Origin: an uncultured Eubacterium sp.
GTDB taxonomy: Bacteria; Bacillota; Clostridia; Lachnospirales; Lachnospiraceae
Length of the DNA stretch: 64,000 bases
NCBI GenBank assembly: GCA_947088865.1
Contig: CAMUHY010000007.1
Span: 82,798 to 146,797, forward strand
Direction: 5' to 3'
Positions within the stretch are counted from its first letter, which is position 1; every line of letters begins with the position of its first letter. Below are positions 46,438 through 54,985 of the stretch, one piece after another. Under the pieces are notes generated by a model. It saw only the letters and a program-made list of their open reading frames with translations. It ran no database searches and was not told the DNA's origin. Both the position numbers and the translations under genes were made by a program.

Positions 46438-47332
46438 CTTTTATATAAGCATGATATTTTTTTAATAATGTTTTTGGTCGATAGGACATTTTAGCTCGCC
46501 TTAGCCCTTCAATATTAATATCTTCTTCCCTGTTTAACCATTTTATTCCACGAATATTTTTGGCAAACATATTATTGATAACGGCATATCCGCCATTTAG
46601 AGCAAACTCACCAATAGATTTTTCAAAATGCACATCTGCCACATCGGAATTTATCTTTGAAGCAATTGTCATAGCGCAAGGTTTTCCATTTGCATATACA
46701 ATACCACCCATTAAATTCAACTGCTCAAAATAATACAATGCCTCTTTAATTTCTCTGTATTCTATTCTCTGCGATTCATCCTTTTGGTCGATATGGTCAT
46801 AATACCATCGGTCTGCTACACGCTCCGCTTTCTCCCAGTTGCACTCACCTAATTCCTGATACTCCCAATTATCATATGTTCTTATAAACTTTGACACATG
46901 ATTTTTCTTTTTGTGAAATGCTTTGCCGCTCAAATCAGCAAGTTCTTGCCGAAGATAAATATAATCACTATCTCCCTCGTCGGATTCAAAAACAAATTGA
47001 CCTGGCATATATTTTTCAAGCGCCTGCTTTTGCTCTTCTGTCAAAAATGCAAACTGCAAATTTTCGCCTCTTTCAATGGCATCCTTTTCAATAGCCAAAA
47101 GAGCTTTTTTGCAGTCTGTTTTCCCCAATGGAAATGTATAGCCGCATCTTGTGCCTGTTCCGTTATATTTTCGGATAAATGCACCTTTGTAATCTGTAAT
47201 TTCAATATTATATTTATCTCTCAATAAAAAAATATTGGCAAATGAAACATCACTTCCCATCATATCCTCATTTGCCACAATATTTCTAATCCAATCCCCA
47301 TCGCTGATTTCTGGTTTTTTCCATCGAAGCAC
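46433..47332 (-). CDS. DUF2156 domain protein (PG lysyltransferase C-terminal-like)
   Basis: 299 residues. The GNAT-like fold of DUF2156 is seen in WIRNIVANEDMMGSDVSFAN, KYNGTGTRCGYTFPLG, the basic KAFHKKKNHVSKFIR and IDVADVHFEKS-like segment SDVADVHFEKSIGEF, ending FLNREEDINIEGLRRAKMSY. It lacks membrane helices, so it is the cytosolic type, probably an aminoacyl or acyl transferase. Its last codon and stop come from a palindromic repeat, so the original C-terminus may have been replaced. Confidence 0.85.
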   Translation of the reverse strand: MLRWKKPEISDGDWIRNIVANEDMMGSDVSFANIFLLRDKYNIEITDYKGAFIRKYNGTGTRCGYTFPLGKTDCKKALLAIEKDAIERGENLQFAFLTEEQKQALEKYMPGQFVFESDEGDSDYIYLRQELADLSGKAFHKKKNHVSKFIRTYDNWEYQELGECNWEKAERVADRWYYDHIDQKDESQRIEYREIKEALYYFEQLNLMGGIVYANGKPCAMTIASKINSDVADVHFEKSIGEFALNGGYAVINNMFAKNIRGIKWLNREEDINIEGLRRAKMSYRPKTLLKKYHAYIKV

Positions 47333-47521
47333 TTAAAAATCACCTTGCCTTTCCAATAGATGTAAACGAATAGCTACTCCATTATACCACTTATACGCTA
47401 TTTCAATATATATTTTTGCCAAGTTTATAATAAATTCACTGACGACTTTTTTCAGCTTATTGTAACATATTACATTTTATGGTACAATAGCTGCAATTAC
47501 GTTGTATAATTGGAGGCTACT

Positions 47522-48091
47522 ATGAACAAAAAAAATATCCTTTTCATTTTAACAGGTGTATTAATTTTAATTCTTCAGTTTAATGTTAAAATAGGAACTA
47601 TCTACATTGATTTATTTAATGATACAATTGCTTTTATCCTTATTATTATTGGAGGTTTACCTCTCAGTAATCGAAATGTTGAATTTAAAAAAGCACGAAA
47701 TATTATGATACTGGGATTGATTCTTACTATTCTTGGGCAAATTTTTAGCATCTATAACTCCATTAAAGGAGGCAATGATATCATAGCTATCTATACAGGT
47801 TTTTCTACTATCGCTGGAATTTATTTTACTTATTATTTTAATGAAGCCCTTGTATTGGAATCACAATTTCAAGAAAAATTGGCTGTAACACGTTCTTTTA
47901 AATTAATATGGGCTATTTTAGGTATATTAATGTTTTGCAACTTTCTTGCCATTATGTCTGGAAAAAATATGATAATTATTATAGTTCAAGCCATTACTGT
48001 AATATACGCCATTTACTATTGCTCTGTTGTCCTTACAGGCTGTAAGCAATTATATATGGAAGGACTCCCAACAAAACATATGATGAAATAG
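47522..48091 (+). CDS. Uncharacterised six-helix membrane protein
   Basis: 189 residues with five to six predicted membrane helices (near 7-22, 27-48, 60-80, 88-112, 125-145, 150-170) and little else. No family recognised. ATG 47522 has GGAGG upstream. The PII gene follows on the same strand after a hairpin and a strong terminator-like stem, so coupling between them is conditional. Confidence 0.6.
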   Translation: MNKKNILFILTGVLILILQFNVKIGTIYIDLFNDTIAFILIIIGGLPLSNRNVEFKKARNIMILGLILTILGQIFSIYNSIKGGNDIIAIYTGFSTIAGIYFTYYFNEALVLESQFQEKLAVTRSFKLIWAILGILMFCNFLAIMSGKNMIIIIVQAITVIYAIYYCSVVLTGCKQLYMEGLPTKHMMK

Positions 48092-48106
48092 ATAATACAT
48101 CTTACC

Positions 48107-48213
48107 TATTTGTGCCGAAGCGTCACAAATAAGGCTGCAACAATAGAAAAAACTGCTAAAGCAGTTTTTTCTATTATATGATTCTTACACTACGCTTCGG
48201 AATGGAGAGTATT
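48107..48213 (+). promoter_or_regulatory. Leader element copy B before the PII gene
   Basis: Hairpin tatttgtg/cacaaata (48107-48131) exposes the 9-nt loop ccgaagcgt; the exact complement acgcttcgg (48192-48200) lies directly before the SD aatggag. Between them is a perfect 14-bp terminator-like stem (48143-48174). Compared with copy A both strands of the long-range pairing changed together at two positions. Confidence 0.6.
48143..48174 (+). terminator. Terminator-like stem inside the PII leader
   Basis: Perfect stem atagaaaaaactgc/gcagttttttctat with TAAA loop; the 3' arm contains T6. It ends the upstream membrane-protein transcript or attenuates the PII gene. Confidence 0.7.
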
Positions 48214-48552
48214 ATGAAAAAATTAGAAATTATTATACGTCCAGAACGCTTAGACGATTTAAAGGCCATTTTAAACGAACATGATTCTCATGGACTTATG
48301 ATTACAAACATCATGGGCTACGGAAGCCAACGCGGTCACAAACAAACATATAATGGAATTGACTTTGATGGTAATCTATTGCCAAAAGTAAAAGTTGAAT
48401 CGATTGTCTGTGATGATGTCGTTGAAGATATTATTAACAGCATCATTGACAAAATCAACACAGGCGTCTATGGCGACGGAAAAATATTTATTTATGATGT
48501 CTACGATGCTGTGAGAATCCGCACAGGGGAACGCGGTACAGACGCTCTATAA
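48214..48552 (+). CDS. P-II family nitrogen regulatory protein
   Basis: 112 residues. MKKLEIIIRPERLDDLKAIL start, T-loop region YGSQRGHKQTYNGIDFDG, then LLPKVKVE and B-loop GVYGDGKIFIYDV with C-terminal VRIRTGERGTDAL: a PII protein binding ATP/ADP and 2-oxoglutarate. The uridylylated tyrosine (Tyr51 of E. coli GlnB) aligns with Phe in GIDFDG, so it is not controlled by uridylylation. No amtB is adjacent; the GlnA type III gene is 8 kb away. ATG 48214 is fixed by the SD aatggag and homology. Confidence 0.93.
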   Translation: MKKLEIIIRPERLDDLKAILNEHDSHGLMITNIMGYGSQRGHKQTYNGIDFDGNLLPKVKVESIVCDDVVEDIINSIIDKINTGVYGDGKIFIYDVYDAVRIRTGERGTDAL

Positions 48553-48559
48553 TCTACTT

Positions 48560-49255
48560 TTAATCTATATCATCATTTTCATTGTCACTGTTTTTATTAT
48601 CCTTATCATTTTCAGGATTATTTAAGTTATTATATACATCGGCAGTATTACTATTTTTTGCATAAATCAAAAATACTCTTGATAATATAAAACTATTGAC
48701 ATACAGTGACAATGGAATGGTAACAATAAAAGCTGTCCAGAAATTAATTGTAAATATAATAAGCCCGCCATTGATAAATACCATTATAATCGTTTGCAAA
48801 AAATGATGCATACATAAAATAACTGCGTTTTTCATAATAGCAACTACTTTATTCTCAAACTTAGCAAGCATTGGAAATACATACAATACAGTAGCACATA
48901 AAACCAAACACATTCCCAACGCTGCAAACATAAGAATCCTTGCAAATGTATTCCCTTCATTTACAGCCCACATATGACATATTCTTACATCTGTAATAAG
49001 CAAAAATCCTAACACAATAACTGTCAGTTCAATAATAATGCTCTGCTTTAAGTTCTGTTTCCACGATTTTATAAAATCCCTAAATACATACCCTTCTTCA
49101 TCACGAACCAATTTCATCCCAACATAATATGCAGCCGTTATTGAAGCACCAGCAGTAATTAACGGTATGCTAAATAAAATCAATAAAAACTCTAAAATAA
49201 AAAAATCGCCTGCTTTTGACAACGTTCTAAATAACTTTCCATTAATGCTAAACAT
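48560..49255 (-). CDS. YesL/DUF624 family membrane protein
   Basis: 231 residues. FSINGKLFRTLSKAGDFFIL, LFSIPLITAGASITAAYYVG and the EEGYVFRDFIKSWKQNLKQS segment match DUF624 (YesL), with about five membrane helices and an Asn/Asp-rich tail (NNPENDKDNKNSDNENDD). In other Firmicutes these sit with sugar-uptake genes. ATG 49255 follows GGAGATTTTT; its SD-proximal segment gcgcttcgg matches that of the PII leader, but no hairpin lies upstream, and a TATAAT box is close. Converges with the PII gene. Confidence 0.88.
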   Translation of the reverse strand: MFSINGKLFRTLSKAGDFFILEFLLILFSIPLITAGASITAAYYVGMKLVRDEEGYVFRDFIKSWKQNLKQSIIIELTVIVLGFLLITDVRICHMWAVNEGNTFARILMFAALGMCLVLCATVLYVFPMLAKFENKVVAIMKNAVILCMHHFLQTIIMVFINGGLIIFTINFWTAFIVTIPLSLYVNSFILSRVFLIYAKNSNTADVYNNLNNPENDKDNKNSDNENDDID

Positions 49256-49479
49256 AAAAATCTCCATTCCGAAGCGCAACCACTTACATTCATAATGTTT
49301 TGATTATACTGTATACGGCATAAAATGAAAAGTTTTTTCTCTCTTTTTATGAAACCATTTTTATTAAATATTTATAAAAATATACTTATTGTCTAATAAT
49401 TATGTTAAAATAATCAAAGCAATACAATGACATTAATCATTGCTATATAAATTTTTGCCTAATAGGAGGGCGCAAGCAT

Positions 49480-50175
49480 ATGTCTTTTCAATTATTTAAA
49501 AAACCTATGCCTAAAGAACGAAAAACGTTATTTAAAGAATTAAGTTTTACTGAAAAAATATCATATATATTTGAATATTATAAATTTCATTTTTTAACTA
49601 TCATTATATCCGCATTCATTATTGGCAGCTTTGTCTATTTTTATATTCAAAATAATTACGATTCTGTGTGTTACATTGCTGTAATTGATGGAAAAATAAC
49701 AGGATATGACGACCGCACCGATGCCATTACACAAGGCTTTACAAAACATCTTGGAATTGACGGAAAAAAACAGCGCGCAGAGATTGATTATAATTACTCC
49801 CTTATTGTGCAGCCAATGGACCAAGAAGCCGAAGTGAGCCGTTCCAAACTTTATATATTATCCTCTACGGGTTCTATTGATGGATTTATGGCTAATCCAG
49901 ATTATATTACTTATTTTTCAACCGATATTGAACCTTATTTTATGGATTTAACAACCATTTTATCACAGCAAGAACTCTCAAAAATTGGAGAGGAAAATAT
50001 TGTTTACTACACAAAAAAAGATGGTACTCGTATTCCTGTTGCAGTTAATTTACAACATACAAAGATAAAATCCGAAACTAATTTTACTATGGACAATCCT
50101 TGTTATGGCGTTGTTGTCTCTGCAAAAAATCCTGAAAATGCAACCGAATTTATCCGATATGCGTTTTCTCTGTAA
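49480..50175 (+). CDS. Uncharacterised membrane-anchored protein
   Basis: 231 residues: about 30 cytosolic residues (KPMPKERKTLFKELSFTEKI), one membrane helix (about 38-58) and an extracytoplasmic domain resembling part of a solute-binding fold (DYITYFSTDIEPYFMDLTTI, PENATEFIRYAFSL). It is similar in layout to proteins encoded next to yesL genes in Clostridia. SD GGAGGGC lies 10 nt upstream. It is divergent from the YesL gene. Function unknown. Confidence 0.6.
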   Translation: MSFQLFKKPMPKERKTLFKELSFTEKISYIFEYYKFHFLTIIISAFIIGSFVYFYIQNNYDSVCYIAVIDGKITGYDDRTDAITQGFTKHLGIDGKKQRAEIDYNYSLIVQPMDQEAEVSRSKLYILSSTGSIDGFMANPDYITYFSTDIEPYFMDLTTILSQQELSKIGEENIVYYTKKDGTRIPVAVNLQHTKIKSETNFTMDNPCYGVVVSAKNPENATEFIRYAFSL

Positions 50176-50176
50176 T

Positions 50177-50217
50177 CAAATACTCGCTGTAAGCAACAGG
50201 TATTTGACCCTTGTGTC
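50177..50217. repeat. Dispersed hairpin repeat (partner at 40335)
   Basis: tcaaatac/gtatttga stem followed by cccttgt, between convergent genes. Same block as at 40335-40378 with few substitutions; here it also lies at the end of a coding unit. Confidence 0.5.
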
Positions 50218-50222
50218 ATTTG

Positions 50223-51110
50223 TCAAATATCCATGTAAATATGGCTATTTTCCTCATTGCCTGTGGAACAAATAAAAGAATGATATAATATAAACTCTTG
50301 GGCTTCACCATATGGTGTAAAGCCCAATTTTTCTGCCAAACCAACAGAGGGAATGTTATCTTTTTGCACACATATAAACAGTTCTTCTAAAAACAATTCT
50401 TCCTTTGCATATTTAATAACTGCTTTTGCTGCCTCATACGCATATCCTTTATGCTGATAATTCTTTCCAATCACATATCCTAATTCCTGCCGCAATATCC
50501 CATCAATTTGCCTGTTTTCTATTCCAACTCTGCCAATAAGCTCTTGTGTTGATTTTTCATAGATAAGCCACAATCCATATTGATAAAAAGCATACATATT
50601 TTTAATATAATTTTTAGTAAATTCAAGCTCTTTTTCATAAGAATATAAAGGCTCCAAATAAGGGCAATCCGAAAGCGTATCATATAATTTACATAAATCT
50701 TTAACATCCTCTAATTGTATCTCTCTTAACAAAAGACGATTGGTATTAGCAACCACAAATGGCGTATGTGTATACCTTGCATAGATAAGGCGCATATAAT
50801 TATACGTAACATATAAATCAGCAATAATATAAGGTATCTTTCCCCTATAATCTTCTCCAAATCCAACACAAAATATATTTTTTTCTTCCATATTGACTAT
50901 ATTTAAACGCGTGGTTATTACAAGACTATCATTTAATATCCCCTTCAAAATATCCATAAATATATTACTATTATCCAAATCATTTTTTATATCAAGTTGG
51001 TGTACATTTATTTTATTGCGATTCATTTTGTAAACAAAAGCATTGTAATCTTTTTTTGCTTGAGGAAACTTTTTAAAAATATCCGTTGAAACATAAATTT
51101 GTTTTAACAT
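50223..51110 (-). CDS. GNAT acetyltransferase (RimJ/RimL type) with extra N-terminal region
   Basis: 295 residues. The C-terminal ~165 residues are a RimJ-like GNAT domain: NRLLLREIQLEDVKDLCKLY, QELGYVIGKNYQHKGYAYEA (acetyl-CoA loop) and FICVQKDNIPSVGLAEKLGF. The first ~110 residues form an additional alpha/beta region, not recognised. ATG 51110 (MLKQIYVST) was chosen; several upstream in-frame ATGs lie in the leader. Substrate unknown. Confidence 0.82.
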   Translation of the reverse strand: MLKQIYVSTDIFKKFPQAKKDYNAFVYKMNRNKINVHQLDIKNDLDNSNIFMDILKGILNDSLVITTRLNIVNMEEKNIFCVGFGEDYRGKIPYIIADLYVTYNYMRLIYARYTHTPFVVANTNRLLLREIQLEDVKDLCKLYDTLSDCPYLEPLYSYEKELEFTKNYIKNMYAFYQYGLWLIYEKSTQELIGRVGIENRQIDGILRQELGYVIGKNYQHKGYAYEAAKAVIKYAKEELFLEELFICVQKDNIPSVGLAEKLGFTPYGEAQEFILYHSFICSTGNEENSHIYMDI

Positions 51111-51298
51111 AAAAATAACCATACCTTTCCATAACTTTGAATTTAATGAACAGCACACTGTTTTATATATAGACATAAATTGCCAACTACGCAATCCCTA
51201 TTTGTGAACTTTTCCATAGATAGGAATCCATTTCCAGTTTGACAATTTTTCACATATCATATACAATATTACAATATTATTTTTTGAAAGGAAAAGCA

Positions 51299-51823
51299 AT
51301 GGAAGAACAAAATCCAATCGTAACATTTACAATGGAAGACGGTAAAGTGATGAAAGCTGAGCTTTATCCAGAAATAGCTCCTAATACCGTCAATAATTTT
51401 ATATCTCTTATTCAAAAAGGATTTTATGATGGACTTATATTCCACCGTATTATTTCTGGTTTTATGATTCAAGGAGGCGACCCAAACGGCACTGGAATGG
51501 GTGGTCCCGGATATTCGATTAAAGGGGAATTTAAACGCAATGGCTTTAGAAATAATTTAAAGCATACAAAAGGCGTACTTTCTATGGCTCGTTCTGGCAA
51601 TCCGAACTCTGCTGGCTCACAATTTTTTATTATGCACGAAAATGCTCCTCATCTTGATGGTGATTATGCTGCATTCGGCAAATTAATTGAAGGTGAAGAT
51701 ACATTAAATGATATTGCTTGTGTTCCAACAGACTGGGAAGACCGCCCGCAAAAACCACCTGTAATGAAATCTGTAACCGTTGAAACGTTTGGCGTAGAAT
51801 ATCCAGAACCAAAAACACTTTAA
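51299..51823 (+). CDS. Cyclophilin-type peptidyl-prolyl isomerase
   Basis: 174 residues. MKAELYPEIAPNTVNNFISL, FHRIISGFMIQGGDPNGTG, and AGSQFFIMHENAPHLDGDYA with AAFGKLIEG are the cyclophilin core, including catalytic Arg of FHRII. No signal peptide: cytoplasmic. ATG 51299 has GAAAGGA upstream; upstream frame is non-conserved. Confidence 0.95.
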   Translation: MEEQNPIVTFTMEDGKVMKAELYPEIAPNTVNNFISLIQKGFYDGLIFHRIISGFMIQGGDPNGTGMGGPGYSIKGEFKRNGFRNNLKHTKGVLSMARSGNPNSAGSQFFIMHENAPHLDGDYAAFGKLIEGEDTLNDIACVPTDWEDRPQKPPVMKSVTVETFGVEYPEPKTL

Positions 51824-51849
51824 TATATGAATAAAAAATAAGTAACTTA

Positions 51850-51947
51850 AAAAGGCTGCTGCAAAGTTAAATTATTCTACAAAATATAACAGTACTATTA
51901 TAATGTACCACTATTTGTATGAAAAATTGATTTTACAACAGCCTTTT
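51850..51947. terminator. Long bidirectional hairpin terminator
   Basis: Arms aaaaggctgctgcaaa (51850-51865) and tttacaacagcctttt (51932-51947), pairing with two wobble positions, and a central gtac/gtac stem. It lies between convergent genes. Third member of the ctg-Y-Y-gca hairpin family. Confidence 0.7.
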
Positions 51948-51957
51948 AATATTTTAC

Positions 51958-53223
51958 CTATTTTTCATTGTTATTTTCTATTTTTCGTTCTGTTTTTCTT
52001 GTTCTTATATATGTATCCTCACGTCTGCCTATACGAATATTATCCCCTGCATACGTACTGCTGCTCACCGTCATATGCGCTCGCGAACTGCGAAGCATAA
52101 GCATGATAACAAGGGCTGTAACAACAATTGCAATAATGAATTTAATCAATATATCATCACACATACCTTGAACAAATCCAACGCCTTTTGCAAATAAAAG
52201 TGCATCCCCTACCATTATAAGAAGAAGTGACAATAGAAAGGTACTGACTGCTGCCAATATACATTTTTGCATACTTATTGGTCTATCTGCAACAATCTTT
52301 CCTGTCTGTCCATTAATCATAAATTGAAAATCTTTGCTGTTATATCGGCAATTTAAAAGCCATACAGGTATCATAATATATTCAACACTTTTTTTCATCT
52401 TATTAATATGATTGCTTACAACATTGACATGTGAATACCCTGTTATGGTATCTTTTGTTATATCCGTAATATATTTATCAATTCGCTTTTCTACATGTGG
52501 TCTCATCTCCTCTGCTGTGACACTATACCGCTCTGATAGATAACCAGACATATATTCCATCGAAAATGGCTTCAGCTCTTCATAATGAAATGGCTCCAAT
52601 TTGTCCATAACATTATCTTCCATATTTTTTGAAGCATCCGCTGGCACTTTCTTGAACTCTGCTGTGACATCTCTATATACATGATACTCTTTATGATACG
52701 TTATCTCATATTCGCCCTTTCTCTCAACATTCACAATTTCTGCATTGGCGGTCATTTGAGACTGTGCATTGTAATCATACAGCCAGTAAGGCACATATAA
52801 CCCTGATATCTTTTCTATGGTCGCCTTATCTTTTAATTCTTTGGGCGTCAGTACTCCTTTTTTTATCCACTCTCTATACTTTTGCTGCGCTTCCTCTTTG
52901 TTCATCTTAAATGGAATAATTCTTTGCGGCTTATATACTCCCTGAATCTGCTCTCCTACAAGAGATGGGTTACCGCAAAATGAACAGATTGTCGCTGCTG
53001 TAAATTCATCTGTAACTAGTTCTGCACCACAGCTTTTACAATGATACAATTTCATCTCAACAGTATTTTCTTGCTCTTGATTAGCAGTTATATCCATCGA
53101 GTTATCCGTTTCCATTGTTTCAATATCTTTCGTATTGCCGCACTGTAAACATTTTAACTTTTGGCTTGCACTGTCAAACTCCATTATACCACCACAAGAA
53201 GCACATTTATACGTTATTGGCAT
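51958..53223 (-). CDS. Zinc-ribbon membrane protein
   Basis: 421 residues. Two N-terminal zinc ribbons (YKCASCGGIMEF...LKCLQCGN, and YHCKSCGAELVTDE...CSFCGNPS), a large cytosolic region (KPQRIIPFKMNKEEAQQKYR, GLYVPYWLYDYNAQSQMTA, EYIMIPVWLLNCRYNSKDF) and two C-terminal membrane helices (about 320-345, 360-385). This is the common Firmicutes family annotated as TFIIB-type zinc ribbon-containing protein, function unknown. ATG 53223 (MPITYKC) is chosen, six codons inside the longest frame. Confidence 0.8.
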   Translation of the reverse strand: MPITYKCASCGGIMEFDSASQKLKCLQCGNTKDIETMETDNSMDITANQEQENTVEMKLYHCKSCGAELVTDEFTAATICSFCGNPSLVGEQIQGVYKPQRIIPFKMNKEEAQQKYREWIKKGVLTPKELKDKATIEKISGLYVPYWLYDYNAQSQMTANAEIVNVERKGEYEITYHKEYHVYRDVTAEFKKVPADASKNMEDNVMDKLEPFHYEELKPFSMEYMSGYLSERYSVTAEEMRPHVEKRIDKYITDITKDTITGYSHVNVVSNHINKMKKSVEYIMIPVWLLNCRYNSKDFQFMINGQTGKIVADRPISMQKCILAAVSTFLLSLLLIMVGDALLFAKGVGFVQGMCDDILIKFIIAIVVTALVIMLMLRSSRAHMTVSSSTYAGDNIRIGRREDTYIRTRKTERKIENNNEK

Positions 53224-53398
53224 AATCTTAAACCCCTTCATAATTTATTCATATTTCTTTTAATTTAAATTAACACAATCAACATCATTTCTTCACTTTT
53301 GGCACATATACTTAAAGAGAATTAAACATGTTTACAAGTTAAATACTTTTTCATAATTTGAGTTGTTAGTAGACAAACAGCTCGCCTCCCTCTTTCAT

Positions 53399-53426
53399 CG
53401 TCCACATAAGTGGACGGTGTTTTTTT
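53399..53426 (+). terminator. Orphan + strand terminator
   Basis: Perfect 7-bp stem and T7 tail without an upstream coding gene on that strand; could end a small RNA. Confidence 0.6.
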
Positions 53427-53433
53427 ATGCACA

Positions 53434-53474
53434 GAGATGCGTGAAAAAATTTGCTGCTTTGCAACATGCACCCC
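53434..53474 (-). repeat. Second copy of the rplJ-leader structured repeat
   Basis: gagatgc (53434-53440) and gcacccc (53468-53474) form the outer stem; shares gcacccctgcg and surrounding order with 15397-15441. Here it would be in the 5' leader of the zinc-ribbon gene, about 210 nt before its start. Confidence 0.45.
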
Positions 53475-53593
53475 TGCGCGGCAAACAGGAGGAAAGTTTT
53501 TCTCTACTTGATTAATTAAAACATCTACTCCATTATAAAAATATAAATAATTTTCTCTAGTATAGAACCAACTAATATAAAACCTTAAGATAT

Positions 53594-53866
53594 TTATAAT
53601 CTTTCTATAAAAAACGATGCCACCATCATTACAATTCCTACTACTGTTAAAATAATCCCTATCTTTTTATCTCTAACATATTTTGGCTCTTCCAAGTTTT
53701 TCCTATCTCTTTGGTCATAAAACAGATTAAATTGATGTTTTGCATTCACTATCTTTACAATTCCTATAAAAGTAACAACAAAACCAATTAAAAACACCAT
53801 AAACCCTAAAAAAGGCCAATAGGATGAACCTGCATGAGCTTCTGAGTCATAAAAATCAATGTCCAT
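53594..53866 (-). CDS. Small membrane protein
   Basis: 90 residues, two membrane helices (about 17-40 and 68-86) separated by a charged loop (QFNLFYDQRDRKNLEEPKYV). No family recognised. ATG 53866 (MDIDFYDSE) has GGAGGATTTTT upstream; the frame further upstream is leader. Divergent from the aldolase gene. Confidence 0.6.
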   Translation of the reverse strand: MDIDFYDSEAHAGSSYWPFLGFMVFLIGFVVTFIGIVKIVNAKHQFNLFYDQRDRKNLEEPKYVRDKKIGIILTVVGIVMMVASFFIERL

Positions 53867-54024
53867 AAAAATCCTCCATTTTAAAACAGCATAAACTTTA
53901 AAATATATACATCTAAATATTTTCTTAAATAAAGTATAAAACATTTCCAAAATAAATGCTATTAATTTTTTTATGTTATACTTTTTTTTTGCAATCAAAT
54001 AAGGTATAATGTTATAGAATCATC

Positions 54025-54057
54025 GTGGTTGTACATAGTGGAATTTTTCACAACCAC
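54025..54057 (+). promoter_or_regulatory. Hairpin in the aldolase leader
   Basis: Perfect stem gtggttgt/acaaccac just after a TATAAT-like box (54005-54010) and 35 nt before the aldolase ATG. It has no T-run; probably an mRNA-stabilising 5' structure. Confidence 0.5.
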
Positions 54058-54092
54058 AAATTATTAGAATATTTTTATGGGAGGTATTATTT

Positions 54093-54956
54093 ATGTTGAC
54101 AACAGCAACAGATATGTTAAACAAGGCTCGACAGGGAGGTTATGCCGTTGGACAGTTTAATATTAACAATCTTGAATGGACAAAGGCTATCCTTCTCACA
54201 GCACAGGAAATGAACTCACCTGTTATTCTTGGTGTTTCTGAGGGTGCAGGAAAGTATATGGCAGGTTTTAAAGTTGTTGCAGATATGGTAAAAGCTATGA
54301 TTGAAGAGCAAAATATCACGGTTCCGGTTGCACTTCATCTTGACCATGGCACTTATGAAGGCTGCTATAAATGTATTGAAGCTGGTTTTTCTTCAATTAT
54401 GTTTGACGGTTCACACTATCCAATCGCTGAAAATGTTGAAAAGACAAAAGAACTTGTTAAAGTTACCAGAGAAAAAGGAATGTCTCTTGAAGCTGAAGTT
54501 GGTTCTATTGGCGGTGAAGAAGACGGTGTTATCGGTCAAGGCGAATGTGCTGACCCAGATGAGTGCAAAGCAATTGCTGACCTTGGTGTAGACATGCTTG
54601 CTGCAGGTATTGGCAATATTCATGGCAAATATCCTGAAAATTGGGCAGGACTCAGCTTTGAAACACTGGAAGCAGTCAAAGAAAAAGTTGGAATGATGCC
54701 ATTAGTTTTACATGGTGGTACTGGTATTCCAGAAGATATGATTAAAAAAGCCATTTCTTTAGGCGTGGCAAAGATTAATGTAAATACAGAGTGTCAGCTT
54801 TCATTTGCCGCTGCTACAAGAAAATATATTGAGGCTGGCAAGGACCTTGAGGGAAAAGGATTTGACCCTAGAAAGCTCCTTGCACCAGGTGCTGAAGCAA
54901 TCAAAAATACAGTGCGTGAAAAAATCACTCTTTTTGGTTCAGCCGATAAAGCCTAA
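54093..54956 (+). CDS. fba: Class II fructose-bisphosphate aldolase
   Basis: 287 residues. GYAVGQFNINNLEWTKAIL near the start, the zinc ligand region LHLDHGTYEGCYKCIEAGF, SIMFDGSHYP, AEVGSIGGEEDG, GIGNIHGKYPENW and VLHGGTGIPEDMIKKAI are all class II FBA motifs with intact His and Asp residues. It cleaves fructose 1,6-bisphosphate in glycolysis. SD GGGAGGT. The sortase gene follows after 29 bp. Confidence 0.97.
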   Translation: MLTTATDMLNKARQGGYAVGQFNINNLEWTKAILLTAQEMNSPVILGVSEGAGKYMAGFKVVADMVKAMIEEQNITVPVALHLDHGTYEGCYKCIEAGFSSIMFDGSHYPIAENVEKTKELVKVTREKGMSLEAEVGSIGGEEDGVIGQGECADPDECKAIADLGVDMLAAGIGNIHGKYPENWAGLSFETLEAVKEKVGMMPLVLHGGTGIPEDMIKKAISLGVAKINVNTECQLSFAAATRKYIEAGKDLEGKGFDPRKLLAPGAEAIKNTVREKITLFGSADKA

Positions 54957-54985
54957 AACTGATTAAATAGGGAGTACACAATTTC

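Larger units (their letters stand above)
53242..53593. other. 352-bp non-coding region with an orphan terminator and a leader-type repeat
   Basis: No gene seen. On the + strand a perfect terminator cgtccac-ataa-gtggacg with gtgttttttt (53399-53426) has no + strand gene before it. On the minus strand, 53434-53474 repeats the structured block of the rplJ leader (15397-15441). The rest is AT-rich. Confidence 0.5.
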
